Origin: Metaphire vulgaris
Taxonomy: Eukaryota; Annelida; Clitellata; Crassiclitellata; Megascolecidae
NCBI GenBank assembly: GCA_018105865.1
Contig: CM030837.1
Span: 3,425,475-3,489,474, forward strand
Length of the DNA stretch: 64,000 nucleotides
Direction: 5' to 3'
The position numbers were made by a program, and so were the translations under genes. A model generated the notes under the pieces. That model saw only the letters and a program-made list of their open reading frames with translations. It did not search any database and had not been told where the DNA came from. Each line of letters starts with the position of its first letter. Within the stretch, counting starts at the first letter, position 1. Of the stretch, positions 11,763 through 24,920 are shown piece by piece.

Positions 11763-13154
11763 GACTAACTAAAGGGTTTGCGGGTTAAAATCCGGCTAAT
11801 AAAAGGTACGCTATATCCAATATCATCTTAGACGGCAGCGCATCCCACAGGACCGTACACGTTGCTGTACTTTATAGCCGATTGTAAGTTATAACCGAGT
11901 TCGCTATAACGAAGTTTCACTGTATAGAGACTGCATCTCTGTACAATCGCTGCCTCGTGGACTTTCGTCAAGATACTATTGACGCGGAGTCGGTGATTGT
12001 TAACAATGGCGAACATACCACCACATTTCAACGCCGAAAAGATTAATGATGGTTTGATGATGGCGGTAACTGATAATTAGATATATGATGATATAATGAT
12101 GATAAAACCTCATGGCGATTGTGATAGCTTTGTACCGAAATACGATGAATATATAAATATATAAGTATATTGATATATCTGCGAATCATATAATTGGTGC
12201 AAAAGAGGCGGAGCCTGATTGAGATAGCTAAGATAGATAAAGTCTCGCAAAGTTTTAGTTCAATTTTGAGAACTTCTCAAGAACTAATAGTTTAGTCTGG
12301 CACCAGATCACTGAAGAAAATAAAGTTGATATCAGATTGATAGTGCTAAGATCTTTATTAATAACTGTTTTGAGAAAACGATTTGGGATAACATCTAGTT
12401 TGGAATATTCATGGAAGCAAATAATTGTTAATATTAAACAGTCAAAACCCAGTTGGACGATGTTGTCGGCGAAATAAAGAAACCCATCGCGAGCCCCCGA
12501 AGAGCCCGAAAGCTCCATTTCACGAAACTAACACCGCTACCACCATGATGATGGAAAAGTATATAGAGAATGCAACGTCAACCTCCACCAAATGATCTCC
12601 TGGCTCTTCGCATCCACCGGCAAATACCGCGCTGATCGTAAGCAGCTTCATTGTTTGGCGGTGATGATGATCACACAAGATGTGATGATGTGTGATGATG
12701 TGACCGTGATGACGATTGTGGCTTTTTACCGATGGCGTTACTATATATATATAAGAAATAATTATATATACAATTGGTAGCGCTATTAAGATTAGAAACT
12801 AAAAGTTCAGTCGAGTTTTAGTTCAACGAAGCTGTCTGCCCTTAAAATCTGCACCAATTACAGTCTGAATTGCTTATAAGTGAAAGATTACACTCATTAA
12901 TAATTTAGAACAGATCGGCCGTCAAAAATCACTGGGTGTTCAAACCGAGACCGGAAGTCTATGGGACTCAAGGAAGAAGCGGAGAAACTCAACGGAGACG
13001 CTCAGCAAGGCTAAATCACGCGAGCAGCATCAACAATCGGAGTGGAGCAACAGCTGGTGCTACAGCAACAGCAGCAGCAGCAGCTTCAACACGGAATTAG
13101 TTTCAACCATTTTCGCCAGAAATCAAGCAAATTGGTCGGATTTTTGGGTACCGA

Positions 13155-13537
13155 ATGGAACTCTCCGAGATTGGGGAGAAATTCTTCGAGGCGCAATGCA
13201 TTCTGAATCCAGAACGCGAAAACGAAAATTCAAATACCTGGTGAAATGGAAAGGTTGGAGCAGCAAATATAATTCCTTGGAACCGGAGGAAAACATTTTG
13301 GACAGTGTGCTGATTGAAGAATTTCAAGAGAAAGTCACTGTGTGTCGTGAGCATCATGGCGGCCCTGGCTGCAAGAGCAAAACACAAAGCGGTCGTTCAG
13401 CCCAACAACAACGGAAGCTCCGTGAACCTCCCGAGGGCGAAAACCCCCGCCAACTAATTAATTTTCCCTCGCCCCTAGCGACCGCTGGCTTTGTCTTTGT
13501 AGAACTGATATCGAGACGAAATAACAAAATAACGTAG
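13155..13537 (+). pseudogene. Intronless Polycomb CBX-type chromodomain copy, one-base frameshift
   Basis: ATG at 13155 reads [17 protein letters not shown], like the start of Polycomb CBX proteins (MELSxxGExxFAAECI). The frame then shifts back one base near 13205-13215 and continues [20 protein letters not shown] and [19 protein letters not shown], a near-complete chromodomain with the aromatic cage residues F, W and W. In the first frame a TGA follows at 13242. After the chromodomain the frame runs to a stop at 13537 without recognisable Pc-box. CBX chromodomains are normally split by introns, so this looks like a retrocopy. No poly(A) tail or target duplication was recognised. If the missing base is an assembly error, it could be an intact intronless gene. 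Confidence 0.75.
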
Positions 13538-13661
13538 TTTATAGAATCGATGGCGAAGAAACAGTTACGTGTCAAACTGTAATCGTGCTGTCGATGTCAG
13601 CTACAGTCGAATTCTTATCCGAGAACTTTCTATATATACCGTCAATCGAATTACAGTATAG

Positions 13662-13851
13662 CAGGGATATTTTTATACCCCCTAACACCGCCCAACGCCC
13701 CAAACCCCAAATTTGAGACCGACACTCCTTCCCCCGAACACCTCCCAATCTCAGCTAAGGGATGACCTTTTTGCTTGTCAGACTTTTTTTGGTAGGGGAC
13801 CCCCAGAATTTATGGACACTCCCCAAATTGATTATCCTAGAAATGACCCTG
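13662..13851. mobile_element. hAT-like MITE, CAGGGATATTTT family
   Basis: CAGGGATATTTTTATACC to TAGAAATGACCCTG, flanked by perfect CAGTATAG duplications. Related to 19521-19702 and 54325-54480. Confidence 0.85.
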
Positions 13852-14194
13852 CAGTATAGCCTAAACTTGGTGGACGACGCCATTAGATTTTATTGAAGCA
13901 GGGTTTAGCAGCGGTAGGCCTAAACTGCTTTGCCGTTTAGCAGGTAAACCGCGATACCGTTTTTAAACGCACACTTTGCGCTAAGCGTCGCAATTAATAC
14001 ACTGTCCTTCACCGAGTCTTAGTCTTAGATGCTGTTTTCGAGAATATTTGTCTCTCTATCTCGTCTCGTTATTCGATACGAAATCATGATGCTCTTAGAC
14101 CTATACTTCACTCCACGTGGAGCGCGGATTTCTTCTCTGTCAAGCAATGAATTCTGAATTCTCATTTTCCATAGTTCCTGCATTATTTCCTCAT

Positions 14195-14372
14195 CAGGTG
14201 CGTAGCCTGGAATTTGATTTTTTTTTTGGGGGGATAATGTGATTTGGTGGGCGGGGGTAAAAATCTTTAAAACTTTGAAAATATTAAAAAACGCATTAAA
14301 AATTTTAAGGTAGTGTGGTTTTGGGAAAGTATATGTACTGATATACCCCCCCCCGTCGCTACGCCCCTACTG
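14195..14372. mobile_element. hAT-like MITE, CAGGTGCGTAGCC variant
   Basis: CAGGTGCGTAGCCTGG to CGTCGCTACGCCCCTACTG. No clean duplication was seen. Confidence 0.5.
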
Positions 14373-14525
14373 CTCATGTCTTCAGATCTAGGCTTAGATC
14401 GTTCCTTTTTCTAAAATCATTTCCTCCATAGCTATAGCTACCTAGCCTCACTGCCATAATGTCATTGGAATATACTGACCATTGTCTGGCTGATCATTCA
14501 CCTTTCCCATAGCGATTTTAAGAAA

Positions 14526-14606
14526 GACTAAGCGTCTAAAAATAAGCAGCTACAGTTGTACTACTTTCCAAAGGCTACATAAATCCACGAGATTTTACTT
14601 ATTTAC
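14526..14606 (-). repeat. T-type dispersed repeat, reverse
   Basis: AAATAAGCAGCTACAG, CCAAAGGCTACATAAATC. Reverse relative of 36640-36780. Confidence 0.5.
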
Positions 14607-15672
14607 TCTCTTCGGTCGGTTTCTCTAGTCGATCTTTTTGCGCAGTTTGTTCGCCATAACCCCTCCCCTACTCCTACCCCGCTTCCCGACAACGTTTCCA
14701 CATACCTCATTAAACTCATTTACACTCGAATGGTGTCAGAAACATTGCTAAAATGACGCTATAGAAGTTCGATGATTACGATGATGACGACGACGACAAC
14801 GACAACAACAACAACGACGATGATGATGATGACGACGATGATGATGACGACGAAAATTTGCGAAGTGTAGTCACGCACTCCAGCTGTCGTTTAAAATTTC
14901 GAACTCTGATTCTGCTAGACATGCTTATCGAAGCAAATAAGTATCTAAGCATGTAAGCAAACGAGTAAGTAAGTAAGTAAGTCTACAGAATGTGTGCAGC
15001 GCTACTCGAAAGCTGCTTGGCGTGGTGCACCAGCTTGGCTTAAACGCTCGAGTTTATGGTCGAAACCCGCAGTTGGACTTTGATTTCGTCTCTAGTGTAA
15101 CTTATGTCTTCCGTAGACGGTAAAATCTTCATCAGTTTGTGTCACGGACAGCGTAAAAGTCTCGTCGGTACGGTCATAAATCGTCAGAAAATATCATTCT
15201 GGAAAACTCAAAACTGTCCGATGAGATTTCCGGATACTATTCGAGACCGTTTAATAGTCTGTGTCGAAGGTTGACAGAGTTCAGAGTTCAGAGTTCAGTT
15301 GGGGTCAGAATAGCTAGACGAGAGGTCGTTGACCTTTCTCCTTTGACGCTAAAATTGATTCAGCGTACATGCGTTTCGTGGAACCAATCATCATCTCTCG
15401 ATTTTTGCAGTCGACACTAAATCACTATATCCCCCGACTAGCTATCAGTTGTAAATTAACATCGTTTACAAGATATAAAGTCTGTACATTGTACAAGGCG
15501 AGAGGTATGTACATGTAGATTGAATTATAGTGCATGCCATTTTTCACGTTTAACATGCAAGAGCAGCTGGAGATGCAATCGAACAATAGAAAATGACGAC
15601 GTTGAAATATTACTGTTTTTTTGGGTTTTCAGTTAAGCTGTCTACAAAACGGGCCGCTTTAATAAATACCTG

Positions 15673-16115
15673 AGGGGTTGTCCATTAATTACATCGCCAA
15701 AATAGGGGAGGGTTTGAAAAAGTTTGACACTTGTTGAACCAATTTCATTTTTACAATAAATCTAATAAACCAAAAAAAACGAATTTTATTTTAATAGTCG
15801 GTGCATCGGTCTTCCATGGTTCACACTCGCCCGCCCGTCAACCGCCCACCACCATTTTAATCCTTAACCGTTTGCGGCTCTTACCTAGGGAGTCATAATC
15901 TTGCGTCATCGTATTTTGATTTGTAAAATTCGAACGAAGGCTTTATCTATTATAGTATACTGTATAAAATAGTTTAGCCTGTAGGGGGTGGTGGTGGAAG
16001 TTTTTAACATAATTTTAGAGGGTCACCGAAAGTTTGAGCTGTTTTCCATGAGGAGGGGACTCAGAGGAGGTCAATAATTGCCAAAAATTATTGTTGACGT
16101 AATCAATGGACAGCC
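15673..16115. mobile_element. MITE, GGGGTTGTCCATTAATTAC type
   Basis: GGGGTTGTCCATTAATTAC to GTAATCAATGGACAGCC, terminal inverted repeats about 20 bp long. Related to 7263-7776. Confidence 0.6.
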
Positions 16116-16341
16116 GCTGACAAAGCAGCTGCACACAATCGCCAAAACACTTGTAGCCTACAGCACTCGGTTGCAGGCCCTCCGAAACACAGGGGGCAAC
16201 TGGACAGGCCCGGCGGGCTGAGGGGCCGTCCGATGATGAATAATAATTAACAATAAAACGAATAATAACACCCCGGTTAAAATGTCAGTTCAGCAGAGGG
16301 GCCCGAGCTGGGGCCTGGGACACAGTGCTAAATGGCCGACA

Positions 16342-16344
<3 letters not shown>

Positions 16345-16378
<34 letters not shown>
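16345..16378. repeat. Poly(A) tract within GACAAGC motif
   Basis: GACAAGC, about 34 A, then GGTCGTCA. Confidence 0.9.
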
Positions 16379-16380
<2 letters not shown>

Positions 16381-17125
16381 TCGTCAACACTTAAAATAAT
16401 AAAATAATAAAAACCTTATAGCGGTATGACGAGAAAAAAAAAAAGGTCAACACACTTAAAATAATAAAATAATAAAACCTTATAGTAAACGGCGGCGAGG
16501 TCGCCAAGAAATTGACGAAATGATGAAAAGGGCCCGTCGGCCATTCTGCAGTTCTCTCGGCGACCTGCTCGGTTGGACGCAGAAACACAGGACGGGACAG
16601 AAAGGGACGTCGATGACGAAAAAGCGCCGAAGAAAACCCCGCTAATTTGTAGAAATTGAGCTGCCGAGCGCTATATAAATTAGATTAATTGCATTACTTT
16701 ATTGCGGTATGTCCGCTCAGTGCCACCCTATTATAATTTCATAATGGCGGCGAGGTCCTGGTTGAGACACCAGGGTCTCTGTTCACGAGTGGCGAAGACG
16801 GCGACACTTAACCCCGAACTTAGACGTGGTACGTAGTGCTATTCTCTGAACCTACCTGGTGATGATAGGCCGCACTTCTGATGATGACCCTGATGTTGCC
16901 GACTATTATGATGGGCCTGAGTCTGGGTCAGAAAACGAGTGTCGATGATGATGATGATGATGATGATTATGATGATGATGATTATTATTGATTATGATGA
17001 TGATTATTATGATGATGATATTATGATTTTTATTATTATTATTATGGTACGATGATTTTTGCAGAATTTGATTGGTCGATGGTGATGGCGATGAACCGTT
17101 CGGTCGCTGGAGATGGCGATGAACT

Positions 17126-17126
<1 letters not shown>

Positions 17127-17166
<40 letters not shown>
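17127..17166 (+). repeat. (CAG)n next to PDZRN exon
   Basis: About 13 CAG units ending 25 bp before the chosen acceptor. In the exon frame they would read Ala codons. Confidence 0.9.
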
Positions 17167-17168
<2 letters not shown>

Positions 17169-17191
17169 GGTGACCAGCGCATCCTGTTCAG

Positions 17192-17396
17192 GTGGAGAGG
17201 TTTCCATTCTCTCTCGAGGATCTAATATTGTTGAGGCCGTCATGTGGAGAAGTTGTCATTCGGCATCGGTGCCCCCCACCCCCACTCCATCGGTGGCGTC
17301 TGTGGCCACCCAGACGGACGTCAATTTCCGTCTGGGACTCGGTTCCGACGTCGAAGGGACACCGTCTCTGTCCCATCTGGCTCACAGTTCTTACAG
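17192..17396 (+). CDS. PDZRN3: PDZRN exon with TQTD linker motif
   Basis: Open frame ending at donor ACAG|GTGGGT in phase 2. It encodes a Ser/Thr/Pro-rich linker with VASVATQTDVNF, like TQTDITF between the two PDZ domains of PDZRN3. The 5' edge is uncertain. I chose the acceptor TCCTGTTCAG at 17191, but the frame stays open back through the CAG repeat to a TGA at 17125, so the acceptor could lie inside the repeat. Confidence 0.6.
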
Positions 17397-19942
17397 GTGG
17401 GTGTACGGTTATAGCAGTCTAGGCCACTGGTTCCCAAACGGTGGTACGAGTAGGCTACCCCTAGAGGTACAAAATGGACTTTCAGAGGGTAATTTTTATG
17501 TATTTATTATGCATTGATGTGTGATAGTAAGAAATTTCACAATAGTTCTAAGAATTTGTGAGTTGATTTTTCCTTGAATGTCACAAGTACGCTATTCTGA
17601 TTCTAATTAGTAATTAATTAATTAATTATTAATTTTAATGCAGTCTGATTAGGTTCTGAGACATTACATTTTGCGATCAAGAGATATTATTGTCTATGCT
17701 TTCAAAATTGAAAGTCCGTTTTCTTAACCCTTTTGCTCACTGTTGAGGATGCTTTCCGTCACTTAAGACAGATGATGCTTAAGACGTTGATGCTTTCCGT
17801 CACTTAAGAGTTAAGACAGCTGTTCCCAAGATAAAATAAGTGATGCCAAAATCAAAGAGGAAATTTTGTAGGCCTCAGATCAGAGGATTTATGAGTGGAT
17901 GGATAGCGCTTCGAAGATCTTTTAGTTGGTCCAGAAAAAGATATATACGTGGAATGCCTTCCAAGACGTCGTTGACGATTTTCTTGGCAGCTATAGAGAG
18001 TGCCAAACTGCATTCACCTGATAAATAAAGCGATCAAATCATATATGGCAGAAGAATGAAGACATGTCACTAAAGATTTATTCCCTACACTTACATTTGA
18101 AATTCTTTCCCAGCAAATCTTAGTGCTTTTAGTGACGGAACATGCACGGTGAAGCATTTCACCGGTTAACAGTAATAAATATGAATTCCTGCTAAATGGT
18201 TAACTGGCAATTTCTCATAGTTCCTACGTGATGCAGCAAAACCAAAACTATATTTCTGCACATCAACCGGCACAATCACGAAAAATTGTTCTAGAAACAA
18301 AACTTTTACAAAAACAATAAATTTGTTGTGCAGGGTTCTTCTTCAATCTCATTTACTACCTATCCCCTCCCCAAACATATATACTCAACGGTTTTGCGCG
18401 AATCTCACGACCGGTTCCAGTCCAAAATTAACAGGGGTCCCCGGCCCTCCTCTGGGCCCCTGAAAAAATTATTAGTGAGTCGCTTTATCGGGAAGCGTTT
18501 GATCTTGAAAGCTGATAATCCTCCCGAAAAAGAAAACGCTTCGCGGGCATTGACCGGAGGAGGATTAACTCGGAGCTTCGAATGAATCCGGGATAGACAG
18601 CTCCGTCGAGATGCGCTAAGCTATTGTCCCGTCTTCTGTCGGTCGACGGAACGTCATCCCCTCTATCGACAGAAACATCAGTTCTCCTCGGAAACCGATT
18701 TTCTGTCTTCGAATGGCTGTGATTGATGTCACCGAAGGGAGCGTCACCGACAACTGGCTGATTCTTGCGTCCCTTTCCCTCCCCCTCCATCCTCTGCCCC
18801 TCGGAAATGTTGTCCGCGAAGACAGTAACGGTATAATCGAGCGGAAATTCGGGCTCCCATCTATGCAGCTTAACTCACGCGGAGACCCCCCAAAGGTAAT
18901 AAATTTCATTTGCGGACCTTCGGCTTGCTTCATACAGTATAAAAAAATAGGCCTATATAATGGCGAAACGAACGTTTTGACTGCGCTATATAAAGGACGA
19001 TTGTCTCGTTTTCAGCGGCGTCTGTCAAACGAAACGTCGACCTTTGCCACTTGAAGCGGACGACGGAAGATGGAAGCCGGGTCTCCACTGCCACTGGAAC
19101 GAGACTGGAGAAACCGGAACCACCATTTATGAGGTGCAATTCTAACTCTGACAGCAGCGGGGCGTTAGAATGGTCGCTAAAACCTGTGGAAGCCGCAAGT
19201 CTGACACCTCTTTTTAATGCGGCGTTGACAGGCCAAGTTTGCCTAAATTTGGAAAAAACTGGGCCGGGATCGTGGCGGCTCTTATAGAAAACTGCCGGGG
19301 GCCAACCATTTGTTGTTTAATGTATGTAGCATTAAGTATAGGGCCCCAACTGGGGAGGGCACTGGGGGATGCCAATGCCTGGATTCGCCGCTGCTATGAG
19401 TATATATTTCCACTTGCAGGAGTTGCAGTAGTCCATCAAGCGTCATATTCATTGGTCGATTAATGAAAACGCAGAGGATATTCAATTCAATATATAATCG
19501 TACGTCGAAGTTGAGCCCTCCAGGGACTTTTTACACCCTCTAACACCCCTCAACACCCCTTCCCCCAATTTGAGGTCGACTCCTCCAAAATTTGGTAATG
19601 TGACAATGGTATGCATACAAAATGCATACTAATTAGCTCTGACCCCCACCCCAATTTGAGGTCGACACCCCCCCCCAATTCACAATCCTAGAAATATCCC
19701 TGGAGCCCTCTCTTCGGTGTGAAGTGGGGGAGGAGAGGAGAGCTAAAAATCAAAATTGTTGACCTCTGCCAAAGGGGAACAGACAACACCCCGCTCTCCC
19801 CTATCCCTGACCGATCGAACATGTGCTGTTCGAGAGAGACTGACTAACTATGTAGGCCTTAGAACCGAACCAGAAAACCATGCAGCATCTGTGGCCAGTT
19901 TGGAATCCGGAAGTTTATTCTCTGCATTTCGTCTCTTTCAAG

Positions 19943-20009
<67 letters not shown>

Positions 20010-21577
20010 TTCTTCACAGACGGGGAAAGGAGATTCTTAGGCTTACTATTAGACCGTTTGCAGCGTTGACCGATCCTTGTTCATTATTCAGATATCGTTC
20101 CTGTGCTGAACGCGTCTCTAGCGACGACACTGTCAATCGTCATTTACATTAGAGCTTCGTTACTGGATGTAGGCTACTCTACAGTGCATGCGCATCTTCA
20201 CACACTCAGACATTCAGACGTTGCCTTTCTCCTCCTCCTCCGCCCTCCTCCTCCTCCTCCTCTTCTTCTTCTTCTTCTTATTCTTCTTCTGTCCTCCTAT
20301 ACTCCGATTTTTCCGTTATTTTTTTTCTTTTCCGGGTCCATTTTGCTTTAGTTTATGTAAATAACAGTTTATTGTTCGGCCAATTTGATAAGAAAATTCA
20401 TCCTATCGAAAAGAACATTTCAAAACCCTCTGCAATCCGATTGAAATGCGAATGCCATCATGAGTGATTTTATGCGAATCTACTGCACTGCGTACGTGTC
20501 CATACAGTTCCTGTCTCGTACGACGTAGGCCTAATCTCGCTTTCTTTCACAAACGTTTGTAGGAAGTAACATTGCATAGAAGCAGCAAAGACGAAAAGTT
20601 TGGATTGACTCTATGGTATCAGAGCGGAAGTGACGTCAATTGCCAGTCAGAAAACGGCGATTCAGGAACAAAAGTTTACATCGGAGAGGTAAAAATTATC
20701 ACATCCGAAATTCGGTTGGGTTGGATTGGGTTCTAAAAATGAACTCGTGGGCATCTCGTGTGTAACTCTGACCGCGCCATCGTCGGGGGCATCTGATTTT
20801 GGCATCTACTTTCAGTGAAAATAATATACTTGGAGAGTGCAGTGTAGATTTCTGTATGCAAAGATAAGCAGATAATATAATGCAGAGCATTCTCCAATAT
20901 TAACCCCGATTCCGTGCATTCTCATTTCTCCTTGAAATGAAATGCTGTCTTCTTTTTTGCCCGTAGATCCGTGGAAATAAGAAAACCAATTATGCGGATA
21001 ATGGCGCTATTATGACATATCGGTTGCAGCCATTTAGGGTTTTTGATGATAGCCTCCAGGTTCCCTATATAGAGGCTCAGTCTACATCCATCACAACGGT
21101 GCACATATCCAATCTAATATTTCTTTTATGGGTCTAAAATCGCTGCCGATGGCTAGGTATTTTCCAATATCTCTCGTCCAGTCAACTTCTAGCACTGTTT
21201 GGCTGGCTGCTATCAGTGACTGGCCTGGATGGATCAGTCAGTTTTGAGTGCGACAACTATAATCTAGTGTCAAATCTATCAGTGCAAGATACCTTCCTCT
21301 TGTTCACTTCACTAACCACACTTAACTGCCTGCTTGTTTGCAAGTTCATTTGCTTAAATCGGGAAAAATTAGTGTTATGTTCTTATCGATCGATGAAACT
21401 GGAAATTAAAACAAAAGTTAACACGAGAATTGCATTACAAAAAGCATCATAACACAACATAGGAACTTCTATAGCGCCATTTTAATAACGCACCTGGCGT
21501 CAGTCGATGGTAATCATGCATAATAATCCCCCATTGACAAACACTGGAGAACTCCTACCAAGCTACTTAGAATTCAG

Positions 21578-21624
<47 letters not shown>

Positions 21625-23298
21625 AATTTTAAAAATTTTAAAAAACGCTGAAGGGGCATTTTAGAATTTGCAGCAGATGATTTGTTTAAGTTGACACATA
21701 TAGGCCTAAACGGCTTCAGTCTGTCAAAGGCGTCGTTTTGGTGTGAAAGCAAAGATCTGTCACCCAAAACCTTGGATCTTGTTGCGAGATTTCAAAACAT
21801 GGCTAACCGTTTCTTACTCCTGTCCTGCGAACCCTGACACTCAGCAGGTATCGAGTGACAACGTGTTCTGAACTTTGTCTATCGGCTGAAATACGAACCC
21901 TCTGTGTAGATATTCTCTACCCCAGACCTCGAATTGTCGCAGCATGCGATGCCCTTAACCCCTTAACCGTGTATTTAACTGTAACTCAATGTAAAATGGA
22001 CGGATATATCCGGGATCCCCAGTTAAGGGGTTAAGGAGGCTTAAGCAGTAAAAGTCGTCCAGATTTTACAGTTGTTAGCCTATACTGCAGACGAGCATCT
22101 CTTCTAAGTTGAAAATCCAATTTATTCTCTGTACTCTCAAACGCTGTAGTAGGCCTACAGGGCTATTCAACTATTATTCACTCAGGGGCCGAAACTTTGA
22201 AAATGGAGACCGCAGCGGACCAGAGGTCCGAGAATCGGCTTTGAGAGATCATTAATACGATGCAATTTAAGACATTTTCACTGTTTTTGGAATGATCCGC
22301 GGGCCACATCTTTGACCGCAGCGGGCCACATTGGGCCCGCGGGCCTCAAGTCGAATAGCCCTGCATGAACTTGTGTATTGCAGCTGTATTCGATTGAATC
22401 CATTGTTTAATGCCACGCTCATCTGACGAAGATCAATTATATCCGCTTTTTTCGGTTACGTGTTCCGTTTTCATCTCGCTCCTTTCACCATACCTTTCAA
22501 CGCTTTGTCGATAAAAAGCTAGCTTGAGAGAAAGAGAATGGATCTTAACATCTCCCAAAGTAAAACTGGGGACCCCAACTATATCCGTCCATTTTAACAT
22601 TTAGTTAAAACCTGTTAAATACCTTGTTCTTGTTTTTGAAATGTGTTAAGTTCTTATAGGGAGTTAAACTAATCAGGTTTAATAATAATAATAAGATAAG
22701 ATTGATGGTGCAGTGGTGGTGGTGAACTGTGCAGAACAAGAATATTCAAGAATAGCCAAACGATATCCCGCAAATCCTGTAGTGTTATCCAATATCCAAA
22801 TTCGATCCCGTGCATTCCTGAGCAACAGGGTGTCAGACACTAGGTGGGGCTGTGATCCTCGGAAAAATTATCCTGTTCGGGCAGCCGCTGTGATATTTGA
22901 ACTGCCGTGCCTGCCAACCAGTGGCGTAGCCAGGATTCTGAAATGGGGGGAGCTGGAGGGAGAGATCGACATTTTCAGGTGTTCCGGCGAAAAAGTCTTG
23001 ACGTGCAAAAAACGCCGTCGTATCAATCTTCTGCGCTTTGAACTTCCTTCGCTCATTCCCACATTCTCATACTCACTACCCCCTTCCCTCGCAACTACTC
23101 GACGGTTTTACACAAATTCCATGACCAGTCCCATCCAGAAAAGGGGGCCGGGTCCCTCCTACCCCTCCCCCCGTGGCTACGCCATTGCTGCCGACTCGTT
23201 TGCATGATCTGTTGATGGAACCAGTTCAAGGAAACTGGTGAGCATGGTAATCGATCTTGATAATGCTAATGATTAGATGATGATGATGGTGATGGTGG

Positions 23299-23339
<41 letters not shown>

Positions 23340-23621
23340 CATGGTGCGGTGGTAGATAGGCCTGACTGATCACTGACTTTCCGCATGTCCAGGTGTTTTG
23401 CGTGGATAAAGGCTTAGACTGTCAGTAAGTAAAATCTCGTGAATTATTTATATAGCGCGCTTTGGAGAGTAGTACAGTAGTAGCTGCTTATTCTTATGCG
23501 CTTCGTCTTTCTTGATATATAGGCTAGCCATAGGCAAGGTGGATTGTCGGCTAGGCAGAGGTCAGTGTATCCATGAGGCGAAAAGGCTGGTTGTTATAGC
23601 TACGGAGGAAAAGACTTTTGG

Positions 23622-23701
<80 letters not shown>

Positions 23702-24868
23702 GAAGCACGTGGCCAGCGGGGGTCGTTGAGTTACCCCTTGACCATGACCCCGCCGGATGACACGTCTCCAGAGAGTCGATGGAATCTCACCGGTCTGGGT
23801 ACGGATGTGGTCGATCCATATTTTCCTGGGACGACCATGCAGGACAGCGCTCGCTTCCACGCGATCGGTCAGGTGGACGACCGATGGATAGGTCGACGTG
23901 ACCTTCGGAATACAGCAAGAACGTCGGAAGTTTAGGTCGGTTCTGATCTATCCTGTATCTATTGTGTCCTCCTGTTTTTAGATCGATCCTGACGGAAATG
24001 CTGCAAAAGACGATCGAGCAAGAATCGGCGACAGATTAATAAAGGTGCAAATTGCGATTCCGTTTGCAATAATCTTTAATAGATAGTGCAATTATCTGCC
24101 TTAATAAGGGTGTGCCAAATTGTCTCTAAAGAATTACATTCAAATGGCATGATCCACCTAAATATCATATGATACTGATACAGTGGTTATTCTAGGCCTG
24201 TTTGAGGGCGGAGATCCCCCCAAGTTTTAAAAATCACCCCAAAAATTTGTATATGTTGGCTTGGGGAATGAAAATCCTCCCCCAAAAAAAAGCGTGGAGA
24301 GACAAATCTTTCCCTCCCCAAACATTTCAACCCCCCCATGTCAAGGTGGCTAGAATAAACACTGTACTGATAGGCTGATGCTCTCAATTTCAAATCCTGC
24401 GTCGACTGTGAAAGGCATCAATGGAATTCCCTTAGATATACCGGTAGACACTTTATGTCTGTTATTCATTCATCCTTTCAGGTTTTAAGCCCATTCGTCC
24501 GTTCCTTCGTTCATTCCGATTTGATAGCTTTTCTCCTGAGGTTGTTGATGGTTTTAAGTTTACAGTATATAGGCGTTTCCCTTCTTTCATCGTGTTTTTA
24601 GTGTAGTAACTGTACTTGTTTCTGTATTTTTCAGTAAATTCAGCAGTGACGTTTTCCAGAATAGACGTAGAATCTATAGACCGAGTGCCCATCGAGCGCT
24701 ATATAAACGTTTCGAACGAATTACATCAAACACCTTCTCTTATTGCAGATAAATGGAGAGACCGTGAAGTCACGTGACCAGGTGCTGAGGTTGATGCGCT
24801 CTGATCTTCCGTTCATCTGTCTGCTGTTGTCGAGAACTTATCTAACTGGTCAGGTGAGTCGTAGTCGC

Positions 24869-24920
<52 letters not shown>

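Larger units (their letters stand above)
10126..13140. other. No gene seen upstream of the CBX copy
   Basis: Holds a GGGCC short repeat (10586-10607), an AAGT repeat, a T-type repeat (11128-11225) and a GAT/AAT repeat. The CAG-rich, GC-richer stretch at 13020-13090 may be the 5' leader carried with the chromodomain copy. Confidence 0.4.
14373..17126. other. No confident exon
   Basis: Contains a T-type repeat, a GGGGTTGTCC-ended MITE and a poly(A) tract. An AT-poor stretch at 16740-16950 has short open frames (MAARSWLRHQ..., and an acidic SDDDPDVADYY frame), but neither could be tied to a gene. Confidence 0.35.

Noticed and set aside
16740..16836. Short ORF MAARSWLRHQGLCSR...
   Set aside because: 31 codons, Kozak-like start, but no splice or homology support; could not be linked to PDZRN.
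16861..16950. Acidic frame SDDDPDVADYYDGPES
   Set aside because: Looks protein-like but flows into an ATG repeat and has no acceptor/donor pair; similarity to the YYDPNDY linker of PDZRN3 is too short.
18713..18896. Open frame ending at a GTAATA donor
   Set aside because: Its length and phase do not fit between the PDZRN exons at 17396 and 19016, and composition is not convincing.
23702..23935. Open frame after the ATC repeat (DVVDPYFPG...)
   Set aside because: DPYF resembles the PDZRN3 linker, but the PDZ exons at 20563 and 23982 already join directly in phase, so an exon here would break the domain.
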